A stretch of DNA of 47,335 nt from Betaproteobacteria bacterium. Lineage in GTDB: Bacteria; Pseudomonadota; Gammaproteobacteria; Burkholderiales; CAIKXV01. Of this stretch, positions 18,276-26,367 are shown piece by piece. The first letter of the stretch is position 1. Every line of letters starts with the position of its first letter. The translations under genes and the position numbers were made by a program. The notes beneath the pieces were generated by a model. It did no database searches. It was not told where the DNA came from and saw only the letters and a list, made by a program, of their open reading frames with translations. The stretch lies in contig JAJTHE010000071.1 in the NCBI GenBank assembly GCA_021298815.1, forward strand, positions 1-47,335, given 5' to 3'.

Positions 18276-19712
18276 ATGTCCCGTACCCTCGTTTCCTGGA
18301 TCGACGGCAAGCCCGTCGAACCGCAATCCACCGATGCCGCCTTCGATCTGGTATCGCCGATCGACGGCAAGCATCTGTACCGCATCGTCGAGACCGACAA
18401 GGCGACCGTCGACCGCGCGGTGAAGAGCGCCCATGCGGCCTACCTCAAGCACCGGCGCAGCACGATCGCCCAGCGCGTCGCCTGGATGGAAGCGCTGGCC
18501 AAGGCCTTCGAGCAGGACAGCGCGCGCATCGCGCAGATGATCGTCGACACCATCGGCAAGCCGCGCAAGGCGGCGAACTTCGAGGCCTCGCGCGTCGGTG
18601 CCTTCCTGCGCAACACCATCGCCGAGCTGCTTGCGGGCCGTGGCGAGGTACTGCCCCTCGATTCCGCGCCGGCCGGCGCAGGCCACCTCGGCTATGCGCG
18701 GCGCGTACCCTGCGGCGTGGTCGCCGCGATCACCCCGTTCAATGCACCGGCCAACCTGCTGGTGCAGAAGCTCGCCCCGGCGCTGGCCACCGGCAACGCG
18801 ATGGTGGTCAAGCCGCACCCGACCGGCATCGAGGTCGCGCTCGCGTTCGCCGAACTGGCGAAGCAGGCCGGGCTGCCCGATGGCCTGTTCAACGTGGTCA
18901 CCGGTGACCGCAGCGCCGCGCTGGAACTGGTCGCGCATCCGCTGACCTCGGTGATCACGCTCACCGGTGGCGTCGCCGCCGCGCGCGCATTGTCGGCCGC
19001 GGCCGGGCCGAAGAAGTTCTGCGCGGAGCTCGGCTCGAATGCGGCGAACCTGGTGCTGGCCGATGCCAACCTCGACGACGCGGCAGCCAAGATCGCCGCG
19101 GCCGGCTTCGAGGCGAGCGGCCAGCAGTGCATCTCGGCGCAGCGGGTGATCGTCGAGCAGCCGGTGTTCGAGGCCTTCGTCGAGAAGTTCGTCGCGGCTG
19201 CGAAGAAGCTGAAGGTAGGCGACCCGACCGACCCGGCCACCGACGTCGGTACCATGGTCAGCGTCGCCGCCGCGCAGCGCGTGATGTCGATGGTCACCGA
19301 TGCCGAGGCGAAGGGCGCGCGTATCGCGCTGAAGCCGACCATCGAGGGCGCGCTGCTGTCGCCGGCGATCATCGTCGCAGCGCCGGACGGCGCGCGCGTG
19401 CTGTGCGAGGAGGCGTTCGGGCCGGTGGTGGTGGTGCAGTCCGCGCGCGACCTCGACGATGCGCTGGCCCAGGCCAACGATTCCGAATTCGGCCTGCAGG
19501 GCGCATGCTTCACCTCCAGCCTCGATTCGGCACTGCGCGTGGCCGACGAGTTCGACTGCGGCTCTGTCTGGATCAACGAGGCGAGCCGCTTCCGGCTCGA
19601 CATGTATCCGTTCGGCGGCATGAAGGACAGCGGCTTCGGCCGCGAGGGCATCCGCTATGCGATGGAAGAGTACTCGCAGCTGAAGTTCGTCGGCATGCGC
19701 ACGAGCCGATAG
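18276..19712 (+). CDS. NAD(P)+-dependent aldehyde dehydrogenase
   Basis: 478 aa, the normal family length. Motifs: AAITPFNAPANLLVQKLAPALATGNAMVVKP (cofactor entry, Asn157), ITLTGGVAAAR, catalytic base Glu251 in CAELGSNAANLV, catalytic Cys285 in SGQQCISAQR, and EEAFGPVV near the C-terminus. It oxidises an aldehyde to the acid in the cytoplasm. Placed between a ring-cleaving dioxygenase and an aspartate dehydrogenase-like protein, it probably handles a ring-fission semialdehyde. ATG at 18276 is preceded by a modest AACGGA. Confidence 0.93.
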   Translation: MSRTLVSWIDGKPVEPQSTDAAFDLVSPIDGKHLYRIVETDKATVDRAVKSAHAAYLKHRRSTIAQRVAWMEALAKAFEQDSARIAQMIVDTIGKPRKAANFEASRVGAFLRNTIAELLAGRGEVLPLDSAPAGAGHLGYARRVPCGVVAAITPFNAPANLLVQKLAPALATGNAMVVKPHPTGIEVALAFAELAKQAGLPDGLFNVVTGDRSAALELVAHPLTSVITLTGGVAAARALSAAAGPKKFCAELGSNAANLVLADANLDDAAAKIAAAGFEASGQQCISAQRVIVEQPVFEAFVEKFVAAAKKLKVGDPTDPATDVGTMVSVAAAQRVMSMVTDAEAKGARIALKPTIEGALLSPAIIVAAPDGARVLCEEAFGPVVVVQSARDLDDALAQANDSEFGLQGACFTSSLDSALRVADEFDCGSVWINEASRFRLDMYPFGGMKDSGFGREGIRYAMEEYSQLKFVGMRTSR

Positions 19713-19722
19713 GAGACCCGCG

Positions 19723-20550
19723 ATGACAGACGCTGCTGCTGCCCCGTTCCCGGTCGGCCTGATCGGCGGCGGCTCGATCGCGCGGGTGATCGCCCGGCGG
19801 GTGGTCGACCGGCATCCCGAGATCCGGCTGGTCGGCGCCGTCGACATCGACCCGGCGCAGTCGCGCGCACGCGGCTTCGCAGCTCAGGTGCCGCTGGTCG
19901 AGACTTTGCCGGCGCTGCTCGCCCTCGGGCCGAAGCTGGTCGCCGAGTGCGCCGGCCATGCCGGGCTGCTGCAGTCCGGCCCCGGGGTGCTGCGCGCGGG
20001 CATCGACCTGGTGGTCGCCTCCGTCGGTGCGCTGGCCGATGCATCGCTGGAGAAGGTGCTGCGCGAGGCGGCGCGTGACGGCGGTGCGCGCATCCGCATC
20101 CCGTCCGGTGCGATCGGCGCGCTCGATGCGATCTCCTCGGCGCGCGTCGGCGGACTGAATCGGGTCACCTACACCGGGCGCAAGCCGGTGCTCGCCTGGC
20201 GTGGCACCCGGGCCGAGGCGTCCTTCGACCTCGACGGCATCCGCGAGGCGACGATGATCTTCGAAGGCAGCGCGCGCGAGGCGGCACTGGCCTTCCCCCA
20301 GAACGCGAACGTCTGTGCCGCCGTGGCCCTGGCCGGTGTCGGCTTCGACGCCACCACCGTCCAGCTTTTCGCCGACCCGCAGGCGCGCGGCAACGAACAC
20401 CAGGTCGAGGCCGAGGGCAGCTTCGGCATCCTGCGCTACCACGTGATCGGCAACCCGCTGGAAGAGAACCCCAAGACCTCCAGCCTCGCCGCCTACAGCC
20501 TGCTGCGCTGCCTGCTGGCCCCGACCGACGCGATCAGCGTCGGCGGCTGA
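19723..20550 (+). CDS. Aspartate dehydrogenase-family protein
   Basis: 275 aa. An N-terminal Rossmann fold (VGLIGGGSIARVIARRVV) is followed by the aspartate dehydrogenase signature: RIPSGAIGALDAISSA, YTGRKPVLAW, FEGSAREAALAFPQNANVCAAVALAG, LFADPQARGNEHQVEAEGSFG and NPKTSSLAAYSLL. Known members convert aspartate to iminoaspartate/oxaloacetate with NAD(P). Ten nt separate it from the aldehyde dehydrogenase, with AGGAGA as ribosome site. Its presence in a ring-cleavage operon is unusual; it could act on an amino- or imino-acid arising from an aminated aromatic. Family call firm, substrate inferred. Confidence 0.9.
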   Translation: MTDAAAAPFPVGLIGGGSIARVIARRVVDRHPEIRLVGAVDIDPAQSRARGFAAQVPLVETLPALLALGPKLVAECAGHAGLLQSGPGVLRAGIDLVVASVGALADASLEKVLREAARDGGARIRIPSGAIGALDAISSARVGGLNRVTYTGRKPVLAWRGTRAEASFDLDGIREATMIFEGSAREAALAFPQNANVCAAVALAGVGFDATTVQLFADPQARGNEHQVEAEGSFGILRYHVIGNPLEENPKTSSLAAYSLLRCLLAPTDAISVGG

Positions 20551-20634
20551 CCGGCGTCCTGCCTTGCCACCGATTCATGTCAAGCACCCGGACCCGGCAA
20601 TCCCGCCGGTCACCCGTGCGCGAGAGGAGCAACG

Positions 20635-21699
20635 ATGAAGAAGATCCTGATACTGGGCGCCTCCTACGGCTCCCTTCTCGGCGCCAAGCTGGCGCTGGCC
20701 GGCCATGCGGTCACCCTGGTCTGCCTGCCGGCGGAGGTCGAGGCATTCAACCGCGACGGCGCGCGGGTGCGCCTGCCGATCAAGGGCCGCGAGGGGCTGG
20801 TCGAGATCGACACGCGCAAGGCGCCGGGCAAGCTGGATGCGGCCGGCCCCGCTGCGGTCGATCCGAAGCACTACGACCTGATCGCGCTGGCGATGCAGGA
20901 GCCGCAGTACCGCTCCGCCGGCGTGCGCGAGCTGCTCGATGCGGTGGCGAAATCGCGCGTGCCCTGCATGTCGATCATGAACATGCCGCCGTACCCCTAC
21001 CTGAAGCGCATCCCCGGCCTGGACGCGACGAAGTGCCGCGATGCCTATGCCGATGCGACCGTCTGGGATTCGTTCGACCCGGCGACGCTCACCCTGTGCA
21101 GCCCTGACGCGCAGGCCTTCCGCCCGCCGGAGGAGCCGGTCAACGTGCTGCAGGTACGACTGCCGACCAACTTCAAGGCGGCGCGCTTCGAATCCGACGC
21201 CGACACCGCGCTGCTACGCGAACTCGAGGCGGGCATAGACGCGATCCGCTTCGACGCCGGCGACGGCAAGCCGATCGAGCTGCCGGTGAAGCTGCGTGTG
21301 CACGACTCGGTTTTCGTGCCGCTCGCCAAGTGGGCGATGCTGATGGCGGGCAACTACCGTTGCATCACGCCGCAGGGCATGCGCTCGATCAAGGATTCGG
21401 TGCACAGCGACCTCGCCGCCTCGCGCGAGATGTACGAATGGGTGTTCGGCCTGTGCCGCAACCTGGGCGCCGATGCCGGCGACCTGGTGCCGTTCGAGAA
21501 GTATGCGAACGCGGCCAACGGCCTGGGTAGCCCATCGTCGGCTGCGCGCGCGCTGTACGGCGGCGCGCAGAACATCGAACGCGTCGACCGGCTGGTGCAG
21601 CAGGTCGCGGCCCAGCAGGGGCAGCGTTCGGCGGTGCTCGACGAGATCGTGCAACTGGTGGATGCGAAGCTGGTCGAGAACCGCAAGGCTGCCGGCTGA
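20635..21699 (+). CDS. Ketopantoate reductase (ApbA/PanE)-like dehydrogenase
   Basis: 354 aa. The N-terminal nucleotide-binding motif ILGASYGSLLGAKLALAGHAVTLVCL deviates from the usual GAGAIG loop. The central region (DLIALAMQEPQYRSAGVRELLDAV) and the helical C-terminal half (LPVKLRVHDSVFVPLAKWAMLMAGNYRCI) fit the 6-phosphogluconate dehydrogenase-like C-domain of the PanE family. The true pantoate enzyme is about 300 aa, so this is probably a catabolic paralogue. It follows the aspartate dehydrogenase by 84 nt, with GAGAGGAG as Shine-Dalgarno, and appears to end the operon. Confidence 0.8.
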   Translation: MKKILILGASYGSLLGAKLALAGHAVTLVCLPAEVEAFNRDGARVRLPIKGREGLVEIDTRKAPGKLDAAGPAAVDPKHYDLIALAMQEPQYRSAGVRELLDAVAKSRVPCMSIMNMPPYPYLKRIPGLDATKCRDAYADATVWDSFDPATLTLCSPDAQAFRPPEEPVNVLQVRLPTNFKAARFESDADTALLRELEAGIDAIRFDAGDGKPIELPVKLRVHDSVFVPLAKWAMLMAGNYRCITPQGMRSIKDSVHSDLAASREMYEWVFGLCRNLGADAGDLVPFEKYANAANGLGSPSSAARALYGGAQNIERVDRLVQQVAAQQGQRSAVLDEIVQLVDAKLVENRKAAG

Positions 21700-21706
21700 G
21701 CGTCCG

Positions 21707-21741
21707 CAGACCCCGGGGTCTGACCCTCAGCGTCAGACCCC
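21707..21741. terminator. Convergent-gene hairpin region with two competing stems
   Basis: Between two convergent genes (stops 21699 and 21762) a 16-nt palindrome CAGACCCCGGGGTCTG (21707-21722) overlaps a second stem of 10 bp (GGGGTCTGAC 21715-21724 with GTCAGACCCC 21732-21741). The 9-mer CAGCGTCAG is repeated at 21728 and 21743. Both stems cannot form together. A bidirectional terminator is the likely role. Confidence 0.6.
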
Positions 21742-21761
21742 CCAGCGTCAGTTGTCCGGAG

Positions 21762-23261
21762 TCAGGCGGCCAGCGGCAGGGCGAGGCACATCCGGGTTCC
21801 CCGCCCGGCGGGCGGCAGGGATTGCAGCCTGCCTCCGTGCAGGATTGCCACGCGTTGTGCGATCGCCAGGCCCAGCCCGCCGATGCCGCCGCCTGCGCGC
21901 CGCACCGGCGGATCCCGGACCGAACTGCCTTCGTTGAGCCGGTGCCCGATATCCTCCGGAAGCCCCGGCCCGTCGTCCTCGATCAGCACCTGGGCTTCGT
22001 GCGCCGTGCGAGTCATGGTCACCCGTACCGGCATGCCGCCCGGTGCATGTCGGATCGCGTTGTCGATCAGGTTGGTCAGTGCGCGCTCGACCAGCTGCAG
22101 GTCTGCATCCAGTTCCAGCCGGCCCGGCGGCGGACCGGCGAGCAGTATCGGCGCAGGATGCCGGATCAGTTCGAACTTCTGCACGGCATCGACGACCAGC
22201 TCGTCGAGGAGGAAGCGTTCCCGGTGCAGGATCTGGTCGACCGCCTGCAGGGAAACCAGCTCGAACAACTGCTGCGACAGGCGCCGTACGCGATCGCTCT
22301 GCGCGAGGGCGGCCCCGAGCAGCCGGTCACGGATGCCCGGCGGGGCATCGTCGAGCTGCTTCATCGCCTCGAGATGGCCATGCAGCGCGGTCAGCGGGGT
22401 GCGCAGGTCATGGGCGACGCCCGCCATTATCTCGCGATGCGCGCGCGCCTGCTGGTGCGCGCGCGCGCCCTGTGCCTCGACCCGGGTGGTCATCTGGTCG
22501 AAGGCCTCGCCGATCGCGGCGACCTCGTCGTGCAGCGTCGGGCGACCGGGGTGGTTCGGACCCATCGACACGGGCAGCGAGGCGCCACGCGCGCTGTATG
22601 CGCGCATCCGCCGCTCCAGGTCCCGCAGCGGTCGGGTGAGCCGGCTGAAGGTGAACATGCCGAGCAGCAGGGTCATCGCCAGTCCTGCCGCGGCGGCGGC
22701 GCCGGCGCCCAGCCACAGGCGTCCTGCGGCCAGCGGCTGCGCGAGCGGATCGCGGTGCTGTCCGTCGAGCACGATGTAGAGGTAGCCCGGCGGGGCCGTT
22801 TCGCCGGCGCGTGCCGGGAACGCCGCCGCGCTGAAGATCCTGGGAAGGTTCGACCCCATCGGGTCGGTACCATGGAGCGGCAGGGCGTATCCCGCGAGGA
22901 AGCGCCGCACAGGCTCCAGGTCGACGGTGCGCTGGCGCACCATGCCGGGCTCGCCGATGTAGGCGTCGATGCCGCCCGTGGCATCGAGCACATAGACCTG
23001 GATGCCCGGGTTGACCGACTTCAGCATCGTCAGCAGTGCATCGCGTGCCTCGCGTTCGCCGGCCTCGGTGCGTCCCGGGGCGACCTGTGGCCAGCGCTCT
23101 ACGATATGGCGCGCCAGTCCGTGCGACTGGCGCTGCATCGCTTCCTGGTCATGGCCCTCCTGCATCTTCCATCCGATCAGGGCCACGACCAGGCCGAAGC
23201 CTGCCAGCAGCAGTGCGAAGGCCAGCGTCAGCCGGGCCGCGAAGCTGCGGTTGCGGTTCAA
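21762..23261 (-). CDS. Sensor histidine kinase of the spondin-linked two-component system
   Basis: 499 aa inner-membrane kinase. TM1 covers about residues 11-30, a periplasmic sensor of about 150 residues follows, and TM2 covers about 183-204. A HAMP linker (about 205-260) leads to the phospho-acceptor His284 in GVAHDLRTPLTALHGHLE, then the ATPase N-box LTNLIDNAIRHAPGG, G1 DDGPGLPED and G2 GGIGGLGLAIAQ. The start is TTG 23261, whose last bases overlap the TGA of a 13-codon response-regulator remnant (TTGA). The intact regulator gene lies upstream on the same strand, separated by a second spondin gene. Expected to phosphorylate Asp53 of that regulator. Confidence 0.93.
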   Translation of the reverse strand: MNRNRSFAARLTLAFALLLAGFGLVVALIGWKMQEGHDQEAMQRQSHGLARHIVERWPQVAPGRTEAGEREARDALLTMLKSVNPGIQVYVLDATGGIDAYIGEPGMVRQRTVDLEPVRRFLAGYALPLHGTDPMGSNLPRIFSAAAFPARAGETAPPGYLYIVLDGQHRDPLAQPLAAGRLWLGAGAAAAAGLAMTLLLGMFTFSRLTRPLRDLERRMRAYSARGASLPVSMGPNHPGRPTLHDEVAAIGEAFDQMTTRVEAQGARAHQQARAHREIMAGVAHDLRTPLTALHGHLEAMKQLDDAPPGIRDRLLGAALAQSDRVRRLSQQLFELVSLQAVDQILHRERFLLDELVVDAVQKFELIRHPAPILLAGPPPGRLELDADLQLVERALTNLIDNAIRHAPGGMPVRVTMTRTAHEAQVLIEDDGPGLPEDIGHRLNEGSSVRDPPVRRAGGGIGGLGLAIAQRVAILHGGRLQSLPPAGRGTRMCLALPLAA

Positions 23262-23299
23262 GGCGAGCCTGCCTCGACCCGGAGACGGTGTCCGTTCAT
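23258..23299 (-). pseudogene. 13-codon remnant of a duplicated response regulator gene
   Basis: This mini-frame encodes MNGHRLRVEAGSP and a stop. Its ATGA overlap with the spondin stop is identical to the junction of the intact pair at 24963-24966. The first 28 nt match the intact regulator's first 28 nt at 22 positions (MNEQLLLVE), and its end RVEAGSP-stop mirrors the regulator's end RFEAPAP-stop (18 of 24 nt). It therefore looks like a regulator copy that lost nearly all of its interior in frame. It still delivers ribosomes to the kinase TTG start. Confidence 0.7.
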
Positions 23300-24096
23300 C
23301 GCGCGACGGTCGTCCGTGCGCGGCGCCGGGCCACGGCGCCCATCGCCACCAGCCCTGCGGCCAGCAGGCCGATCGGTGCCGGGATCGGGATCGGGGTGGT
23401 GGCGAACTCGATCTGGTAAATGCCGGTGTCGGCCAGCAGCGCGCTCTGGAACGTGTAGCCGGCGCCGGTCAACAGGCCGTTGAACCCGGACAGTTCGCTG
23501 AAGTCGAAGCCGACCACCCCGCCCTGCGGCGTGCGCAGGTCGTTGTTGCCGACGAAGGCGGCGGCGGCCGGGTCGAACGTTTCCGAACCGGCATCCCAGA
23601 TCTGGCCGGCCGTCTGTGCGATCGAGGTGATCAGCAGGTTGCCGGCGTTGTCGAACAGGCGATAGCGCGTCGGCGAATCGTTGCCGATGAAGAAATCGTT
23701 GCTCGGCACCACCATCGTCGCGAAGGTGAAGAACGGGTTGGCGGCGCTGTCGACCCGGAAGCTGGTGCTGCGCGACTCGCCCGGCTGCAGCAGGCCGCCG
23801 ACGACGCCGACCGTGGCGTTGGGCTCTGCCGCCGAGAATGCCTGCCGCCACGCCGTGCCGGCGCCGCCTTCGGCGACCGAGATGATCGGGGCCGTCGCGA
23901 CCTGGCCGTTGTTGAATGCATCGGAGGTGCCGTTGTGGAAACCCAGCTGCAGCGGCGCGAAGCTCACGCTGTTGGCCGGCGCGAGGTTGCGCACGGTGAC
24001 GATCACGTTGAGCTGGGCCGCGCCGGCGACATCCGCGAGCAGCAAGGCGGTGGCACCGAGCAGGGCCGGCAGGGAAGCGTGTGGACGAACTGACAT
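23296..24096 (-). CDS. Spondin-domain secreted protein with PEP-CTERM-like tail (copy 1)
   Basis: 266 aa from ATG 24096 (CAGGAG 7 nt upstream; an ATG ten codons earlier lacks one). A Sec signal (LPALLGATALLLADVAGAA) precedes a spondin_N-type domain (LNVIVTVRNLAPANSVSFAPLQLGFHNG, FFTFATMVVPSNDFFIGNDS). The C-terminus PIPIPAPIGLLAAGLVAMGAVARRRAR has the Pro-rich motif, hydrophobic helix and Arg cluster of a PEP-CTERM/VPLPA-like sorting signal, so surface anchoring or processing is likely. It is closely similar along its length to the copy at 24963-25769 and sits between the regulator and kinase genes. Confidence 0.88.
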   Translation of the reverse strand: MSVRPHASLPALLGATALLLADVAGAAQLNVIVTVRNLAPANSVSFAPLQLGFHNGTSDAFNNGQVATAPIISVAEGGAGTAWRQAFSAAEPNATVGVVGGLLQPGESRSTSFRVDSAANPFFTFATMVVPSNDFFIGNDSPTRYRLFDNAGNLLITSIAQTAGQIWDAGSETFDPAAAAFVGNNDLRTPQGGVVGFDFSELSGFNGLLTGAGYTFQSALLADTGIYQIEFATTPIPIPAPIGLLAAGLVAMGAVARRRARTTVAR

Positions 24097-24174
24097 TGGG
24101 AATCTCCTGGAGGATGGGGATGGCATGAACCGAAGGTCCAGCGAGAGTCAGCGTAATGACGCCATGTCACCCGG

Positions 24175-24204
24175 TCCTCATCGAAAGATCACGTCGCCGT
24201 GAAC
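24175..24204 (-). promoter_or_regulatory. Conserved upstream box of spondin copy 1
   Basis: This 30-bp block matches the block at 25849-25878 at 28 positions. The plus-strand read begins TCCTCATCGAAAGATCACG. Its core is an inverted repeat TCACG-N4-CGTGA (24189-24202), and both differences fall in the N4 spacer. The block begins 79 nt before the spondin ATG, nearly the same distance as in copy 2. It is a candidate binding site for the neighbouring OmpR-type regulator. Confidence 0.6.
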
Positions 24205-24261
24205 ATTCGGCCCCATGCAGTCCTGACGGCCGAGTCCCGGCGCAACCACTGCGCTTCCCGC

Positions 24262-24966
24262 TCACGGCGCGGGGGCCTCGAACCGGTAGCCGACCCCCCA
24301 TACGGTGACGATGCGCCTGGGATCGCGCGGATCGTCCTCGATCTTCATGCGCAGCCGGTTGATGTGCGAGTTGACGGTATGTTCGTAGCCTTCGAATCCG
24401 GCGCCCCAGACCCGGCAGAGCAGTTCATCGCGGGAAAAGGTGCGACCCGGATGCAGGGCCATGAAGTGCAGCAGGTCGAACTCGCGCAGCGTCAGCGCGA
24501 TCACGCGCTCGTCGCAGGCCAGCTCGCGGCGCAGGGTGTCGAGCGAATACCGGCCGAAGCGCAGCAGCTGCGGCGCGCCGGCGGGGGCCGTGCGGGCCTG
24601 TTCGATCCGGCGCAGCAGCGCGCGGATCCGGGCGACCAGTTCCAGCATCGAGAACGGCTTGGCCATGTAGTCGTCGGCGCCGAGCTCGAGGCCCAGCACG
24701 CGGTGTGCTTCGGTGGAGCGGGCGGTGAGCATGATCACCGGCACCCCGCTGTGGCGTGCGCGCAGGTGCCGGCAGACGTCCCATCCGTCGGCACCTGGCA
24801 GCATGAGGTCGAGCAGCACCATGTCCCAGCGGCGCCGGTCGATCTCGCCCATCGCGCGCCGGCCGTCGGACTCGCGATGGACGCTGTAGCCAGCTGCCTC
24901 CAGGTGAAGACGCAACGCATCGACGATCGCATCGTCGTCTTCGACCAGGAGGAGCTGTTCGTTCAT
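24262..24966 (-). CDS. OmpR-family response regulator
   Basis: 234 aa. The receiver domain (residues 1-120) has the acidic pair in LLLVEDDDAIVD, phospho-acceptor Asp53 in MVLLDLMLPGADGW, Thr in VIMLTARS and Lys in ADDYMAKPF. The winged-helix DNA-binding domain follows (LTLREFDLLHFMALHPGRTFSRDELLCRVWG, HTVNSHINRLRMKIEDDP). ATG 24966 overlaps the stop of spondin copy 2 by 4 nt, so it is translationally coupled to that gene. The partner kinase is at 21762-23261. Likely targets are the paired boxes upstream of both spondin genes. Confidence 0.95.
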   Translation of the reverse strand: MNEQLLLVEDDDAIVDALRLHLEAAGYSVHRESDGRRAMGEIDRRRWDMVLLDLMLPGADGWDVCRHLRARHSGVPVIMLTARSTEAHRVLGLELGADDYMAKPFSMLELVARIRALLRRIEQARTAPAGAPQLLRFGRYSLDTLRRELACDERVIALTLREFDLLHFMALHPGRTFSRDELLCRVWGAGFEGYEHTVNSHINRLRMKIEDDPRDPRRIVTVWGVGYRFEAPAP

Positions 24967-25769
24967 CGTGCGCCGGCCGTCCCTGCGCGGCGACGGGCGA
25001 CGACGCCCATCGCCACCAGCCCTGCGGCGAGCAGGCCGATCGGTGCCGGGATCGGGATCGGGGTGGTGGCGAACTCGATCTGGTAGATGCCGGTGTCGGC
25101 CAGCAGTGCGTTCTGGAACGTGTAGCCGGCGCCGGTCACCAGGCCGTTGAACCCGGAGAGTTCGCTGAAGTTGAAGCCGACCACCCCGTTCTGGGGTGTC
25201 CGGTTCGCGCCCACGCTGCCGACGATGAAGGCGGCGGCAGCCGTGTCGAACGCCTCCGATCCGGCATCCCAGATCTGGCTTGCCGTCTGCGAGATCGAGG
25301 TGATCAGCAGGTTGCCGGCGTCGTCGAACAGGCGATACTGCGTCGGCGAATCGTTGCCGATGAAGAAGTCATTGCTCGGGATCACCATCGAGGCAAAGGT
25401 GAAGAACGGGTTGGTGGCCGTATCGACAAGGAAGGTGCTGCTGCGTACGTCGCCCGGCCGCAGCTGGCCCGCGATGGTGCCGACCGTCGCGCTGGGTTGC
25501 GTCATCGAGAACGCCTGTCGCCAGGCGTTTCCGTTGCCGGCTTCGGCGACGGAGATGATCGGCGCCGTGGCGACCTGGCCGTTGTTGAACGCATCGAAGG
25601 TGCCGTTGTGGAAGCCGAGGTGCGTCGCTGCGAAGCTCACGCTGTTCGCAGGCGCGAGGTGGCGCAGCGTGACGGTGACGTTGACCTGGGCCGCGCTGGC
25701 GACGCCTGCGAGGAGGAAGGCGGTGGTGCCGAGCAGGGCTGGCAGGCAAGCGTGTGATCGTACTGGCAT
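24963..25769 (-). CDS. Spondin-domain secreted protein with PEP-CTERM-like tail (copy 2)
   Basis: 268 aa with the same build as copy 1: signal peptide (LPALLGTTAFLLAGVASAA), spondin_N-like region (VNVTVTLRHLAPANSVSFAATHLGFHNG, FFTFASMVIPSNDFFIGNDS) and the tail PIPIPAPIGLLAAGLVAMGVVARRRAG. The last 40 or so residues and the corresponding DNA are nearly identical to copy 1, which suggests recent duplication or gene conversion. It is first in the spondin-regulator-spondin-kinase run and its own upstream box begins 80 nt before the ATG. It follows bufD on the same strand with no obvious terminator between. Confidence 0.88.
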   Translation of the reverse strand: MPVRSHACLPALLGTTAFLLAGVASAAQVNVTVTLRHLAPANSVSFAATHLGFHNGTFDAFNNGQVATAPIISVAEAGNGNAWRQAFSMTQPSATVGTIAGQLRPGDVRSSTFLVDTATNPFFTFASMVIPSNDFFIGNDSPTQYRLFDDAGNLLITSISQTASQIWDAGSEAFDTAAAAFIVGSVGANRTPQNGVVGFNFSELSGFNGLVTGAGYTFQNALLADTGIYQIEFATTPIPIPAPIGLLAAGLVAMGVVARRRAGTAGAR

Positions 25770-25848
25770 GGAATGTCTCCTTGGGGGATGAGGAAGAGGT
25801 GGGCCGGGAGTCCGGCGAGACTCAGACTAGGCAGGCCCGGTCACCGAG

Positions 25849-25878
25849 TCCTCATCGAAAGATCACGCCCCCGTGAAC
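25849..25878 (-). promoter_or_regulatory. Conserved upstream box of spondin copy 2
   Basis: Partner of the block at 24175-24204. The inverted repeat TCACG-CCCC-CGTGA is at 25863-25876. Flanking bases toward the gene are also similar between the copies (for example GTCC-GCGAGA-TCAG), so the whole upstream region was duplicated. It ends only 15 nt before the last base of bufD. Confidence 0.6.
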
Positions 25879-25893
25879 CGTGTCGGCCGGGTG

Positions 25894-26367
25894 TCAGCGC
25901 AGGCGCAGCAGCGCGTCGAGGGACAGCCGTCCGGCCCCGCGTCCGGCGAGATAGATCAGCGCCGCGGCCCAGACCAGGTGCGTCGGCCAGGCCGACGGGT
26001 ACACCAGCAGCTGGATCACCGCGGTCATGCCGAGCAGCGCCAGCGCGGACAGGCGGGTGGCCAGGCCGAGCACGAGCAGGATCGGGAACAGATGCTCGGC
26101 ATAGGTGGCGATGTGCGCGGCCAGTTCCGGCGACAGCAGCGGCAGCCGGTACTCCTCTTCGAACAGCGCGACCGCGTTCTCGCTGACCGACAGCGCGCCT
26201 TCGACCTTGGTGCGTCCGGACAGCCAGAACGTGCCGGCGATGCCGAAGCGTGCGGCCAGCGCGATCAGGTCATGGCCGAACCACTGGCCGAGGCGGTCGG
26301 CGAGATGGTTGTGGAGGGCCGGCAGGCTGCCGGGCCGGTCTTGCGTTGCGGGGGCGACGGTTTCCAT
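25894..26367 (-). CDS. bufD: DoxX-family membrane protein of the bufferin locus
   Basis: 157 aa from ATG 26367, with AGAGGAA upstream. Four hydrophobic segments are visible ([67 protein letters not shown]), typical of DoxX. The residues [10 protein letters not shown] resemble the conserved loop of bufferin-associated members. In described bufferin operons BufD is an inner-membrane protein of unclear role, possibly redox-linked. The start overlaps the bufC stop (TGATG). Confidence 0.88.
   Translation of the reverse strand: METVAPATQDRPGSLPALHNHLADRLGQWFGHDLIALAARFGIAGTFWLSGRTKVEGALSVSENAVALFEEEYRLPLLSPELAAHIATYAEHLFPILLVLGLATRLSALALLGMTAVIQLLVYPSAWPTHLVWAAALIYLAGRGAGRLSLDALLRLR

Noticed and set aside
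23296..24126. Spondin copy 1 start ten codons earlier at 24126
   Set aside because: No ribosome site precedes it, whereas ATG 24096 has CAGGAG at 7 nt and aligns with the copy 2 start.
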